From the NCBI GenBank assembly GCA_029776065.1, contig JARVJP010000011.1:278961-342960 (forward strand): a DNA stretch of 64,000 nt, written 5' to 3'. Below the pieces are notes generated by a model. That model made no database searches and was not told the origin of the DNA. It worked only from the letters and a program-made list of their open reading frames with translations. Position 1 is the first letter of the stretch. The number at the start of each line of letters is the position of its first letter. Source of the DNA: Nitrososphaeria archaeon (GTDB lineage Archaea > Thermoproteota > Nitrososphaeria > JACIWG01). This document shows, piece by piece, positions 49,330 to 59,288 of the stretch. A program made the translations under genes and the position numbers.

Positions 49330-50097
49330 ATGAAAATATTCGGACCCAACTTCAAATATGTGTTACTAATCTTCTTATTATCCTTAACAACTATGATCCC
49401 TGTAACTTACGGTGCCACTGAGACACTGACCGGACCGAACACATTCTTTGACACATATTATTCTGTGCCATTCTTTCTACTTGAATCCCCAGATGGATTT
49501 AACGGGAGAACGATCCTCTATGAGGAATGGGCGTTTGCAATAAGAGATGTTGACACGCCGACTGGAAAGGCTGGATTAAAAGACTTCGAACTCTTCGCAG
49601 TAAGTTATTTTGTTTATGGTTACGACCAAGAAGAAGGATACTTCGCAGAAACCATAGTCTTTGGGACCCTAGAATATGTAGAAGATGGGGAAGGATATAG
49701 TTATTGGATTCCAAATGAAGAATACAAAGTATCAGGAGGAGGGTCATTTACAGTTAGGCCTGTAGTTGGTCCTGACTACAATGATTGGGAGAGGGTTGTT
49801 TTCAAGCTTACTGGCACAGACAGCTATGGTTCGAAGGTTTTGATAAGTGGAACGTATACTTGTGCAAGTGGTCCACCAGTATACTATATTAATCTGATGA
49901 TAAAGTTGACAGGCCAAGTTTTCGAAGCCGACTGGGAAAATGACCAATGGGTTCCAACTGGGAGGGTAGAAACGCATACCCTCAAACTTAATGGCTATCC
50001 ATCTGATTACTACTATCTCTCACCTTGGTATGTGTGGGCTTACGCATATCCTGATCAGCTAATGTGGTTCCCAGGATACTGGCCTATTTATGACTAA
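49330..50097 (+). CDS. Predicted secreted protein of unknown function
   Basis: N-terminal signal-like sequence (YVLLIFLLSLTTMIPVTYG) followed by a Tyr/Trp-rich soluble region. Confidence 0.65.
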   Translation: MKIFGPNFKYVLLIFLLSLTTMIPVTYGATETLTGPNTFFDTYYSVPFFLLESPDGFNGRTILYEEWAFAIRDVDTPTGKAGLKDFELFAVSYFVYGYDQEEGYFAETIVFGTLEYVEDGEGYSYWIPNEEYKVSGGGSFTVRPVVGPDYNDWERVVFKLTGTDSYGSKVLISGTYTCASGPPVYYINLMIKLTGQVFEADWENDQWVPTGRVETHTLKLNGYPSDYYYLSPWYVWAYAYPDQLMWFPGYWPIYD

Positions 50098-50343
50098 ACC
50101 CCTCTATTTTTTTATTTTACATTTAGAAATTAAATTATATGAGTAAAATAAATAATGCATGTTAAATCTCATATTTTAAGCAAGAGTTTAAGTTACTGAT
50201 TTAAACAAATTAAGTGAGCTCAAGGTTTGACTCTAAAAGGTCTGTTTTTAAGTCTAATAGTTACTTTGTAGAAGCACCTTAAAAGACGAGTTTGGAAGGG
50301 GTTGTCGTCAAAAACTTAAGTTCTTACTTTAAATATCAAGGGA

Positions 50344-51813
50344 GTGAAAGGTTGCATGGTTATCAAACTATTCAACACAATGGGTAGACGTAAGGTGGTC
50401 TTTAGACCATTAAAGGATAAAAAAGTTGGTTTATACTGTTGTGGTCCAACTGTGTACGATTATCCTCATATTGGGAACATGAAGACATATGTGAACGAAG
50501 ACGTTCTCAGAAGGGTTTTAGAGTTAAATGGTTACAAGGTTACTCATGTTATGAATGTTACCGACGTCGGCCACTTGACAAGCCAGGCTGATACAGGAGA
50601 GGATAAAGTTGAGATGGCTGCGAGGATAAAGAGAACGAACGCGTACGAGATTGCGCGTTTTTTCGCAGAGGCCTTCTTTAAAGACTGTGACCTCCTTAAC
50701 ATTTTAAGGCCCACTATTATAGTTAAGGCTACAGATCACATAAGTGACATGATAGAGTTCATAAAGAAGTTAGAAGAAAAAGGGTATACTTATAGAATTG
50801 AAGGCGATGGAATATACTTTGATACTTCAAAGTTTAAAGCATATGGTAAGCTAACTGGGATGAATTTTAAGAAGTTAAATAAGTACCTTAAAGCTGGTGC
50901 GCGAGTTGATGTGGTACCTGGTAAAAAGAGCATCACAGACTTTGCTCTCTGGAAGTTCTCTCCAAAGGACGTCAAAAGACAGATGGAATGGGATTCACCT
51001 TGGGGTGTGGGCTTCCCTGGATGGCATATTGAATGCAGTGTCATGAGCATGAAATATCTAGGGGATACCTTCGACATACATTGTGGTGGAGTAGACCATA
51101 TTCCCATACATCATAGTAACGAGATCGCACAAAGTGAAGCAGTAACAGGTAAAAGGTTTGTGAAATACTGGGTACATTGTGAGCATGTGCTTGTTGAAGG
51201 AAAGAAGATGTCTAAGTCGCTCGGAAACTATTACACGTTAAAGGATGTCTTGGATAGAGGGTACACTTGGAGGGAGGTGAGATACTTGTTTATTTCAGCT
51301 CATTATAGGAGACAGCTGAACTTCACCTTCGAGGGGTTAAATGCTGCGAAGGCATCGGTTAAAAGAATCATCGACTTCCTAAAGAAACTTAAGCAGGTAG
51401 AAAAAGGTGCAGGCACCAAAAAGTTCAACTCATTATTGGCTAAAACTAAGAAGGAGTTTCTCTACGCAGTAAACGATGATCTTAATTTGCCAAAGGCTTT
51501 AGCGATAGTATTCAAATTCATTGCGTATGTTAACAAGATGATAGAGTTGAGGCAGTTAACCGGTGGGGATGCCGAAAAGGCCATAAAGTTAATACTTTGG
51601 TTCGATAACGTTCTTGGATTAAAGTTAAACGATTACCTTGTCGAAGAAGTTCTTCCTGATGAGGTAAGAGCGCTTATTGATTCAAGGGAAAGGGCTAGGC
51701 AAGCAAAAGACTTTGAGCTAGCTGATCGAATAAGAGAAACCATAAGAGAAAAATACGGCATAATACTTGAGGACACAAAGGACGGGACTCGATGGAGAAG
51801 AATCAGCAGATAA
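50344..51813 (+). CDS. cysS: Cysteinyl-tRNA synthetase
   Basis: YCCGPTVYDYPHIGNMKTYV, WHIECSVMSMKYLG, KKMSKSLGNYY. Confidence 0.97.
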   Translation: MKGCMVIKLFNTMGRRKVVFRPLKDKKVGLYCCGPTVYDYPHIGNMKTYVNEDVLRRVLELNGYKVTHVMNVTDVGHLTSQADTGEDKVEMAARIKRTNAYEIARFFAEAFFKDCDLLNILRPTIIVKATDHISDMIEFIKKLEEKGYTYRIEGDGIYFDTSKFKAYGKLTGMNFKKLNKYLKAGARVDVVPGKKSITDFALWKFSPKDVKRQMEWDSPWGVGFPGWHIECSVMSMKYLGDTFDIHCGGVDHIPIHHSNEIAQSEAVTGKRFVKYWVHCEHVLVEGKKMSKSLGNYYTLKDVLDRGYTWREVRYLFISAHYRRQLNFTFEGLNAAKASVKRIIDFLKKLKQVEKGAGTKKFNSLLAKTKKEFLYAVNDDLNLPKALAIVFKFIAYVNKMIELRQLTGGDAEKAIKLILWFDNVLGLKLNDYLVEEVLPDEVRALIDSRERARQAKDFELADRIRETIREKYGIILEDTKDGTRWRRISR

Positions 51814-51957
51814 AGAATCTTCCCCATTTCTTGAATAGAAATCACTTTAGAATTAAATCTTCGACCTATCTTAAGGTAAAGCTTAGAAACATTCAACCCA
51901 TATCAAGAAGACTCTGTAACCCTCCTTTTATCAGAGTTTTTAAATTAAAAAGGAAAG

Positions 51958-51966
51958 ATATAAATA
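51958..51966 (+). promoter_or_regulatory. Putative TATA box for the ncRNA
   Basis: atataaata, preceded by an A/G-rich stretch and lying about 25-30 nt upstream of the inferred RNA 5' end. Confidence 0.5.
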
Positions 51967-51988
51967 GTAAGCTAACAAAATAGTTTTG

Positions 51989-52213
51989 CCGTTCGGTCAG
52001 GAAAAGGATGGGTTCGCTGATAGAAGATGGCATCAGGGTAGGACTTGGTGCCTGGCGCCAGCCAGTGAACGGCTAAACGAGTAGAATAGAGTTGGGGGGA
52101 ACCTCAAACCTTCCGAATCGTTTGGTCGTGGGCAAACCTAGAAGATGGTGAGAAGGTGAAAGCTAAGTAACCGTCTTCAAAGGAAAGCCACATCCGTCCT
52201 GAAAACTGAACGG
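51989..52213 (+). ncRNA. Structured non-coding RNA, class unassigned (RNase P or SRP RNA are candidates)
   Basis: No convincing ORF. Terminal helix 51989-51997/52205-52213 continues through 51998-52002/52197-52201 and 52006-52010/52191-52195. Internal domains: 52012-52019/52063-52070, 52073-52080/52118-52125 enclosing a GGAA tetraloop hairpin, and 52141-52149/52170-52178. Confidence 0.7.
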
Positions 52214-52492
52214 AAGTTACCACCTATTATTCCTATTAATGATTAAACTGCTGTAACTGGAGCATTACCATAATCCTTAACAACATAGTTTCAACTTATC
52301 AGACCGGCTTCCCCTTTTTGTCATAATCTATTGCTTAAAGTTGTTTGTATTAAACCTTAGAATATTTTAGTTTGTGGCTAATATCTTTATTAGTGAATTA
52401 GTGTAATATTAAACTAGATCAGAACCTTTATAATGGCTGTGAAGGAGAGTTGCGCATCTGATGTAGTAGTGAGCTTGTTCTCCTTCTTATTA

Positions 52493-53710
52493 TCACTTTT
52501 TCTTCGTACTTGCTGATACGAGTGAGATAACGTCTCTATCTCTGAGCTTGTAAGTGATAGGTAGTCTAATTCCATCTCGACAATCGATTCCATAGAGTAA
52601 TCCTTTTGCGAGAGCAGAGTGAACCTCTTTAGCTAGGTCTGCTATTGTCGAACCATAAGGCATTAAATGCACATCAGGGAGGACGTTTCCATCTTTATCC
52701 GATAGAGTCTTTTGGTCATATACAGGATATACTGTACTCATCTTTAGCAGTTTAAAGACCGCTACATTAAGTGCAAATTGGACACCTGTGTGGAAGTATT
52801 GGCTAAGAATGACCTTTCTGATAAAGTTTAAAGCCCATTTTTGTTTATCTGTTAGTTTGCTGGGTTCTATTGTTTTAAACCTCTCTTCCCCAGGTATGTA
52901 CTTTATGTAGCCTTTCTGTTCCGCTCTCCTTAGTGTCAACTCCGCCTCAGCACTTGAGGGTATAACAATCATGTCTGAATACTCCTCACATATTCTCCCA
53001 AAATTTCCTTCTGCATGTGGGAGGTCCATCTTATTCGCAACAATGATCGTTGGTTTGGAAACATCTCGAAGTGTCCAAGCGAAATCCTTTGTATCCTTTT
53101 CATTCCAGTTCAAATAGTCCTTTCTTATTAACCCTGTCTCTTCAAGTGCTTGGAGGACGTGCTCTTTTTTAACACCTATACCTTGCATGAAACCCTCAAC
53201 TGAGGTTGCGAGGTCAACGTCCCGTTTCAGATCTCTTTCTATCCTATCTTGGTTAGTGAGAATTAATTTAAGATACCACATGACAAGTTCTTCCTCAATA
53301 TCTCCTATATCTGCTACTGGGTCTCCTGTCCCTGGTTCAGCTATTCTACCCTCCGCATCAACCGAACCAGATGCGTCAACGATATGAATTAGTGCATCGG
53401 ATTGCGCGGCGACCGAAAGAAACAGGTTCCCAAGGCCCTTTCCCATCCATGCTCCTTTTATTAAACCTGGTAAGTCGACTAGTTCGATTGGTATGAATCT
53501 CCAGCCGTCTTCACATCTCGAATTTTTTGGGTTGTCTTTGACACCGAATTCTTTGTGCACACATAGAGTTACGACGTGAGCGACACCAAAGTTCGGTGCT
53601 TTTGTGGTGAAAGGGTATGTCGATACCTCTGCGCTTTGTAAGGTTGCGGAATTGAAGAACGTCGTCTTACCTGTGTTTGTCTTCCCAATTAACCCAATTT
53701 TTACTGGCAT
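52493..53710 (-). CDS. YchF/Ygr210-type GTP/ATP-binding protein
   Basis: IGLIGKTNTGKTTFFNSAT, VDLPGLIKGAWMGKGLGN, ANKMDLPHAEGN, C-terminal TGS-like region. Confidence 0.94.
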   Translation of the reverse strand: MPVKIGLIGKTNTGKTTFFNSATLQSAEVSTYPFTTKAPNFGVAHVVTLCVHKEFGVKDNPKNSRCEDGWRFIPIELVDLPGLIKGAWMGKGLGNLFLSVAAQSDALIHIVDASGSVDAEGRIAEPGTGDPVADIGDIEEELVMWYLKLILTNQDRIERDLKRDVDLATSVEGFMQGIGVKKEHVLQALEETGLIRKDYLNWNEKDTKDFAWTLRDVSKPTIIVANKMDLPHAEGNFGRICEEYSDMIVIPSSAEAELTLRRAEQKGYIKYIPGEERFKTIEPSKLTDKQKWALNFIRKVILSQYFHTGVQFALNVAVFKLLKMSTVYPVYDQKTLSDKDGNVLPDVHLMPYGSTIADLAKEVHSALAKGLLYGIDCRDGIRLPITYKLRDRDVISLVSASTKKK

Positions 53711-53904
53711 TTTGCATCTTAAGATGTTGCTGTACTCCTATTTTATCCTTTTTAGTAGTTAAGCTTTTTAATTTTTTATGAAAGGTTTTAAGAATTTGTT
53801 AAGCGCTTGTTTTATTTAATCACAATCACCGTTTAGAAAATGATTCATGCTAAATTTAATTAGTTCCAATCTATAACAGTTTGTGTTTAGAGCGATGGTG
53901 AGGT

Positions 53905-54897
53905 TTGACCGGTCGAGTCTCCGTATCAATGAACGATGCAATACTTGTTGGCTATAGAGATAAAACTTATGCTTTAGACCCGCGCTCACCGGTTGATGCA
54001 CACTACATCTTTATGTCGCACGCGCATATCGATCATTTATATGGAGGAGTAACCAAAAACTTAATCGCTTCAGAGGAAACCGTTAAACTAGCGAGAGCGA
54101 GAGGGTTTGATCTACCAGACCCTATTCAGAATCAAGAAGTCGAACTTCTTAACTCAGGACATATTGTGGGTTCAAAATCGTTCTTAATTCCTGATGAAGT
54201 CTTTTATACAGGTGACATGGCTCTCCGTCCTAGAGCGTTTCTTAAAGCACCAAAGCTTCCGAAGGCGAAGGCTCTCATAATTGAGGCCACATATGGCCAT
54301 AGACGATACTCCTTTCCTTCACCAGCTTCTGTTGTGGCTGAAGCTAATAAGGCCATATCAGAAATGTTCTCAAGGGGTATCCCTGTGATCCTCTGCGGGT
54401 ATGCTCTAGGTAAGGCTCAAGTATTATCGTATCTTTTTTCTACATGGTCTCCGATCTTCGTTCATGAATCTGTTGGTAAGATGAATGAAGTGTGTTGTAG
54501 TTTAGGTGTGCCACTAGATTCGCACAAAAGCTATTCAAAAGCTAAGGACGAAGGTCTCTTGAAGAAGAGGCCTTGGATACTTATAGCTCCTTCCTCGTTA
54601 TTAAGGAGTGGGTTAATCTCCTCATTGAGAAAAAAGTATGGTGCTGTAACATTTTCTTTCTCTGGATGGGCTGTTGACAAATGGTTTAACGGCATGAGCC
54701 ATATAGATTATCCTTTCCCTCTTAGTGATCATTGCGACTATAACGATTTAGTTAAAGTTGTGAAGAGAGTTGATCCGGAGAAGGTCTACACCGTCCACGG
54801 CTATGCTAAAGAATTCAGCCAAGCGTTAAGGCGCTTAGGCTACGATGCTCATTCTCTTTCGAGTCATCAATCTAATTTAGTAGACTTTAGTGAATAG
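53905..54897 (+). CDS. Metallo-beta-lactamase-fold exonuclease (Lhr/ligase-associated type)
   Basis: MSHAHIDHLYGG, LNSGHIVGSKSFL, VFYTGDMALR, FPLSDHCDYNDLVKVV, VYTVHG. Confidence 0.85.
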   Translation: MTGRVSVSMNDAILVGYRDKTYALDPRSPVDAHYIFMSHAHIDHLYGGVTKNLIASEETVKLARARGFDLPDPIQNQEVELLNSGHIVGSKSFLIPDEVFYTGDMALRPRAFLKAPKLPKAKALIIEATYGHRRYSFPSPASVVAEANKAISEMFSRGIPVILCGYALGKAQVLSYLFSTWSPIFVHESVGKMNEVCCSLGVPLDSHKSYSKAKDEGLLKKRPWILIAPSSLLRSGLISSLRKKYGAVTFSFSGWAVDKWFNGMSHIDYPFPLSDHCDYNDLVKVVKRVDPEKVYTVHGYAKEFSQALRRLGYDAHSLSSHQSNLVDFSE

Positions 54898-57547
54898 TAT
54901 GGTGGTCTCTTACTCACAAGAGAGGTACGAGCTAGAGCAAATCATACCGATGCTCGAACCTGAGCTTGGAAGATGGCTTGGTAGGTTCAAATCTCTTACT
55001 CCTCCACAAAAGTATTCAATCGTCTCTATAATGCAAGGGAAAAGTACATTGATCGCTGCGCCTACAGGCTCTGGGAAGACCCTTGCAGTCTTTTTAAGTA
55101 TTATTAATACTTTGCTGAAGATGGGTAAAGAAGGTAAGCTAGAGGACAAGGTTTACTGCATCTATATTTCCCCGCTTAAAGCACTCGACTATGACATTGA
55201 AAAGAACCTTAACCAACCACTCGAAGCCATATATCGTTATGCTGAAAAGGAGAACAGTTACATTCCGCAAATAAGGGTTGGTGTCAGGACTGGGGATACA
55301 TCACAAGCCGAGCGAGTCAAGATGCTCAAGAAACCCCCTCACATCCTCGTTACCACCCCTGAAAGTGTTGCAATTCTTTTAGTGGCACCAAAGTTCAGGG
55401 AGAATCTAAAATCTGTCAAATGGGTAATAGTTGATGAAATTCACGAAATCTGTAATAATAAACGTGGTGTGCACCTTTCCCTTAGTCTAGAACGTTTGCA
55501 GGCCCTAGCTTTAGACAAAATTGTGCGAATAGGTCTATCTGCCACGATCCACCCCATAGAGGAGGTTGCCAGGTACTTAGTTGGTTATAATAAAGACGGT
55601 ACAGAAAGAGATTGTACTGTAGTGGATACAAGATTTGTCAAACCAATAGAGCTGAAAGTTCTTTGTCCAGTTAAAGATCTAGTCCACACAAATGCATCGA
55701 AAGCTTCGTATAAAATGTACAAGTTAATCACAGATCTGATAAGCTTACATAAAACTACGCTAATATTCACTAACACCAGATCAGGGACAGAACGCGTCGT
55801 ATACCAGCTTTCGAAGCTGAAGGTAGTAGATGGTGACGAATTAGCTGCGCACCACGGTTCTTTATCAAAAGAACTGAGAAGGGATATCGAAGATCGGTTG
55901 AAGCATGGGTTGATGCGTGCTGTTGTAACTAGTACTTCATTAGAGCTTGGTATTGATGTTGGAAGTATAGAGGGTGTCGTCCAAATAGGCTCTCCCAAAT
56001 CAGTATCTAAGTGCCTTCAGAGGGTTGGTAGGTCGGGTCATTCTCTGAAAAAGGTCTCAAAAGGGTACCTTATACCGTTGGAAAGAGATGACTTGATGGA
56101 GGACGCGGTAATAGTAAGCGAAGCTAAGAAGGGTTCCCTTGATAGGGTTCATATCCCTAAGAACTGCTTAGACGTGCTTTCGCAGCATGTAGTCGGTATG
56201 GCAATAGAACGGAGATGGGGTGAGGAAGCTGCGTACGAACTGGTGAAGAGTAGCTACAATTATAGAGATCTCCCTTATTCTGTCTTTAAAAGCGTTCTTA
56301 AGTACTTAAGTGGAGGGTATGAGCAGCTTGAGGGACATCGCGTATATGGAAAGATATGGTATGACGATGTAGAAAAGGTCTTTGGAAGAAGAGGTATACT
56401 TATTAGAGTAATCTACTCAACCAACATAGGCACTATCCCAGAAAACGTCCACGTCAAGGTTCTAACTCTTAACAATAGGTGGGTTGGTATGATTGAAGAG
56501 GAATTTTTGGAACGACTTAGGCCCGGTGACGTGTTCCTGTTAGGAGGTAAGCCATATGAATTCAAGTACTCTAAGGGGCTAACTGCTTACGTGACTCCTG
56601 CAGAGGGGGAGAAGCCGACCGTTCCAACATGGTTTAGTGAAATGCTACCTTTAAGCTTTGACACAGCTGAATCAATAGGGCGATTCAGGGAAAAAGTCTT
56701 TTCCATGCTTGATTTAAAAGTGCCAAAGAAGCAAATTTTAGAAACAATATCAAAAGAAACATCTTCAGATTCCTATGCGAGTGAATCAATATACTCGTAC
56801 TTTAAAACACAAATCGACTTCTTAAATTACCTAAGAGTCAAGGAAAGGCATTCAGATAAAGTTATCATGGTAGAGAACTATGTAGGTGAAAGAAGGGAGC
56901 AAAACTTCATCTTCCACACAGTCTTCGGGAGGAGAGTCAACGAAGCTCTCTCGAGGATATATGCTTATGTGATAACCAAATATGCTAAGAGAAATGTCTC
57001 GGTCACGATTACAGATTCTGGTTTCATACTTACCATCCCAAGGCACATTCCTTTGGACATAAGAAAGATAGTAAACATTGTTTCAAAGGAAAACGCTCGA
57101 CACTTGCTGATAGAAGCTATAAAGAATACTGAACTCCTAAGACGAAGATTTAGGCATTGCGCAAGTAGAGCCCTTATGGTTTTGAGGAACTACAAAGGCC
57201 ACGAGATAACAGTCAATAGGCAACAGAGCAATGCACAGCTTTTGATGCAGATAGTTGAAGAATTCGAAGACTTCCCTGTGCTCCAAGAAGCATACCGTGA
57301 GATAATCGAGGACCTAATGGATGTTGAGAACGCATTAAGAATAATAGACGATGTCGAGCTTGGAAGGAGAAGGTTCATCTTTTTACCCCAATGCGACTTG
57401 CCTTCTCCATTCTCACATGACATGTTACTCTCAGGGTATAGTGATATGGTTTTAATGGAGGACAAAAAAGCTCTACTTAAGGCTTTATATGATGAAGTTG
57501 TCTCGAGGGTAAAAGAACAACAAAAGAAGAACCTGGCCAAAGAATAA
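54890..57547 (+). CDS. Lhr-like DEAD/DEAH helicase
   Basis: AAPTGSGKTLAVFL, VIVDEIHEI, GLSATI, TSTSLELGIDVG, QRVGRSGH. Confidence 0.95.
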   Translation: MNSMVVSYSQERYELEQIIPMLEPELGRWLGRFKSLTPPQKYSIVSIMQGKSTLIAAPTGSGKTLAVFLSIINTLLKMGKEGKLEDKVYCIYISPLKALDYDIEKNLNQPLEAIYRYAEKENSYIPQIRVGVRTGDTSQAERVKMLKKPPHILVTTPESVAILLVAPKFRENLKSVKWVIVDEIHEICNNKRGVHLSLSLERLQALALDKIVRIGLSATIHPIEEVARYLVGYNKDGTERDCTVVDTRFVKPIELKVLCPVKDLVHTNASKASYKMYKLITDLISLHKTTLIFTNTRSGTERVVYQLSKLKVVDGDELAAHHGSLSKELRRDIEDRLKHGLMRAVVTSTSLELGIDVGSIEGVVQIGSPKSVSKCLQRVGRSGHSLKKVSKGYLIPLERDDLMEDAVIVSEAKKGSLDRVHIPKNCLDVLSQHVVGMAIERRWGEEAAYELVKSSYNYRDLPYSVFKSVLKYLSGGYEQLEGHRVYGKIWYDDVEKVFGRRGILIRVIYSTNIGTIPENVHVKVLTLNNRWVGMIEEEFLERLRPGDVFLLGGKPYEFKYSKGLTAYVTPAEGEKPTVPTWFSEMLPLSFDTAESIGRFREKVFSMLDLKVPKKQILETISKETSSDSYASESIYSYFKTQIDFLNYLRVKERHSDKVIMVENYVGERREQNFIFHTVFGRRVNEALSRIYAYVITKYAKRNVSVTITDSGFILTIPRHIPLDIRKIVNIVSKENARHLLIEAIKNTELLRRRFRHCASRALMVLRNYKGHEITVNRQQSNAQLLMQIVEEFEDFPVLQEAYREIIEDLMDVENALRIIDDVELGRRRFIFLPQCDLPSPFSHDMLLSGYSDMVLMEDKKALLKALYDEVVSRVKEQQKKNLAKE

Positions 57548-57586
57548 ATAACTCTTGAGAAACTATGCTCATCAAGTCTAGGTCAG

Positions 57587-58324
57587 ATGATAAGTTTAAC
57601 TAAGCGGATTAAGATCGTTGACCCATGGCCAGCCTTGCTTCTAGACGACTCTACCATGGTGGTTGCAGACTTACATTTTGGGATTGAGGATGAACTGGAA
57701 TCGTTGGGGATTCATATCCCTACATCGGTTGCCCATAGGATAATGAATACGATCTTAACTCCTTTAAAGAAGTTAGGCCTAAATAAACTAATAGTTCTCG
57801 GTGATATAAAACATGAATTTGGCTACCCGTCACCAAGTGAATGGCTGTCAACTAAAGCTTTCATCAAAACGCTGAAGGAACTCAAAGTCGATCTTAAAGT
57901 TGTTCAAGGCAATCATGATAACTATATAATTGCTGTTCTTAAGGAGTTTAATATTGAACTTCATAAAAAGGCAATGCATTTTGGGAGCGCCACTTTAACA
58001 CATGGGCATCTTCCCCTTGAAGAAATCGAATTAATAAGTGAATACGTGATCTTGGGCCACGAACACCCATCGATCGTAATTACAGATAGCGTTGGTTTTA
58101 AACATAGATTCAAATGTTTTCTTCATGGTCGTGTTGGAGGGCAAACCTTAATCGTCTTGCCATCTATCTCACCTATTGCCTATGGAACAGATGTCAATAC
58201 CAATCCAAGTTCGATGTTTCTATCACCCTTCCTAAAAGATAAGGATGTTCTAAACATGATACCTTACGCTGTTGAACCAGGCAAAGGACTACAGAAATTT
58301 CCAAAGTTGAAAAATGTTTGTTGA
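57587..58324 (+). CDS. Metallophosphoesterase (PdeM-like)
   Basis: MVVADLHFGIEDELESLGIHIP, VLGDIKHEFG, VQGNHDNYI, LTHGH, ILGHEHPSI. Confidence 0.9.
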   Translation: MISLTKRIKIVDPWPALLLDDSTMVVADLHFGIEDELESLGIHIPTSVAHRIMNTILTPLKKLGLNKLIVLGDIKHEFGYPSPSEWLSTKAFIKTLKELKVDLKVVQGNHDNYIIAVLKEFNIELHKKAMHFGSATLTHGHLPLEEIELISEYVILGHEHPSIVITDSVGFKHRFKCFLHGRVGGQTLIVLPSISPIAYGTDVNTNPSSMFLSPFLKDKDVLNMIPYAVEPGKGLQKFPKLKNVC

Positions 58325-58360
58325 ATACACTTAAAAACGGTATTCGTATAGGTTAAATTC

Positions 58361-59284
58361 GTGAAAGCAACTATCTGGAACGAACATGAGAAGAAGCTTG
58401 TTGTATCCTCATTAGTGCAGTTCCTCTACTATAAGAAGGTCCTATCCTACCAAGAATCTTCCACCCTTTTAAAGAAGATACGTAACAACAAGGCTGAGAA
58501 GATGCTAGACTCGATCTATGAAAACAAGAGTTTTAAAAAGGAAGCCCTGATCAATAGGAGATATAGAAAGTATTGGTTGATTGATACTGCTTGGAGGATG
58601 AAGATGCGAAGAGAAGTTGTTTTCTTAATGGAGCTCGCCTGCTTTGTAGCAGCTTTCTTTGCCTCTAAGTTAGGTGAACGTTCGGATATTGGTTTGATAT
58701 ACATAAACACCAATATGTCCGATACCTTAAGCATTTTAACCTCAATTTACTCGGATGTCAACTGCTTTAATGTAGACCACAATTTTGACGCCACTATCCC
58801 AGCGAACATGCTCGTCCCTGTAATATTGGGTTTCGAAACCAATTTAGAAATCATGCGCAAAAATGAGGTGCCCTACTTTGCTGTAAATCTCCTCCATAAG
58901 GTAAGTGAAGTGAAGAGGAAGATGTCTATGGTTTATTCTAACTATGTTAAGGTCGTTAAAGGGAAGAACTCTGCTAAGTACTTCTCATACAGTTATGAGA
59001 AATCAATTATAAGACGTTTTCTTGACAACGCAGACCAGTTCTCCCTTGAAGAATGGCGTAAGATCTGTCTAAACAGTCTAAACTCTTTACTGAAAGACTT
59101 CGAGAAAGCCTTCGGTGAGCTTAGGCTGAACGGCGATATTCTGAATCAAAATCTACCTTCCACTCTATCATCGTCTATCTCTTGGTTTCTGGGGCGGAAG
59201 GGTCTTGAAGAGACAGTTGAAGTAATCGCAAGGGTCCCTATCACACAAGAAGACTTTGATGGTAGTCCTCAAATGTACGGATAG
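58361..59284 (+). CDS. Protein of unknown function, last gene of the MBL-Lhr-MPE cluster
   Basis: 307-aa ORF 37 bp after the metallophosphoesterase gene, same strand; no recognised domain. Confidence 0.75.
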   Translation: MKATIWNEHEKKLVVSSLVQFLYYKKVLSYQESSTLLKKIRNNKAEKMLDSIYENKSFKKEALINRRYRKYWLIDTAWRMKMRREVVFLMELACFVAAFFASKLGERSDIGLIYINTNMSDTLSILTSIYSDVNCFNVDHNFDATIPANMLVPVILGFETNLEIMRKNEVPYFAVNLLHKVSEVKRKMSMVYSNYVKVVKGKNSAKYFSYSYEKSIIRRFLDNADQFSLEEWRKICLNSLNSLLKDFEKAFGELRLNGDILNQNLPSTLSSSISWFLGRKGLEETVEVIARVPITQEDFDGSPQMYG

Positions 59285-59288
59285 GCCA

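Noticed and set aside
51989-52213. Definite call of RNase P or SRP RNA
   Set aside because: Terminal pairing fits, but I could not locate convincing core motifs such as the RNase P P4 strands or the SRP helix 8 loop.
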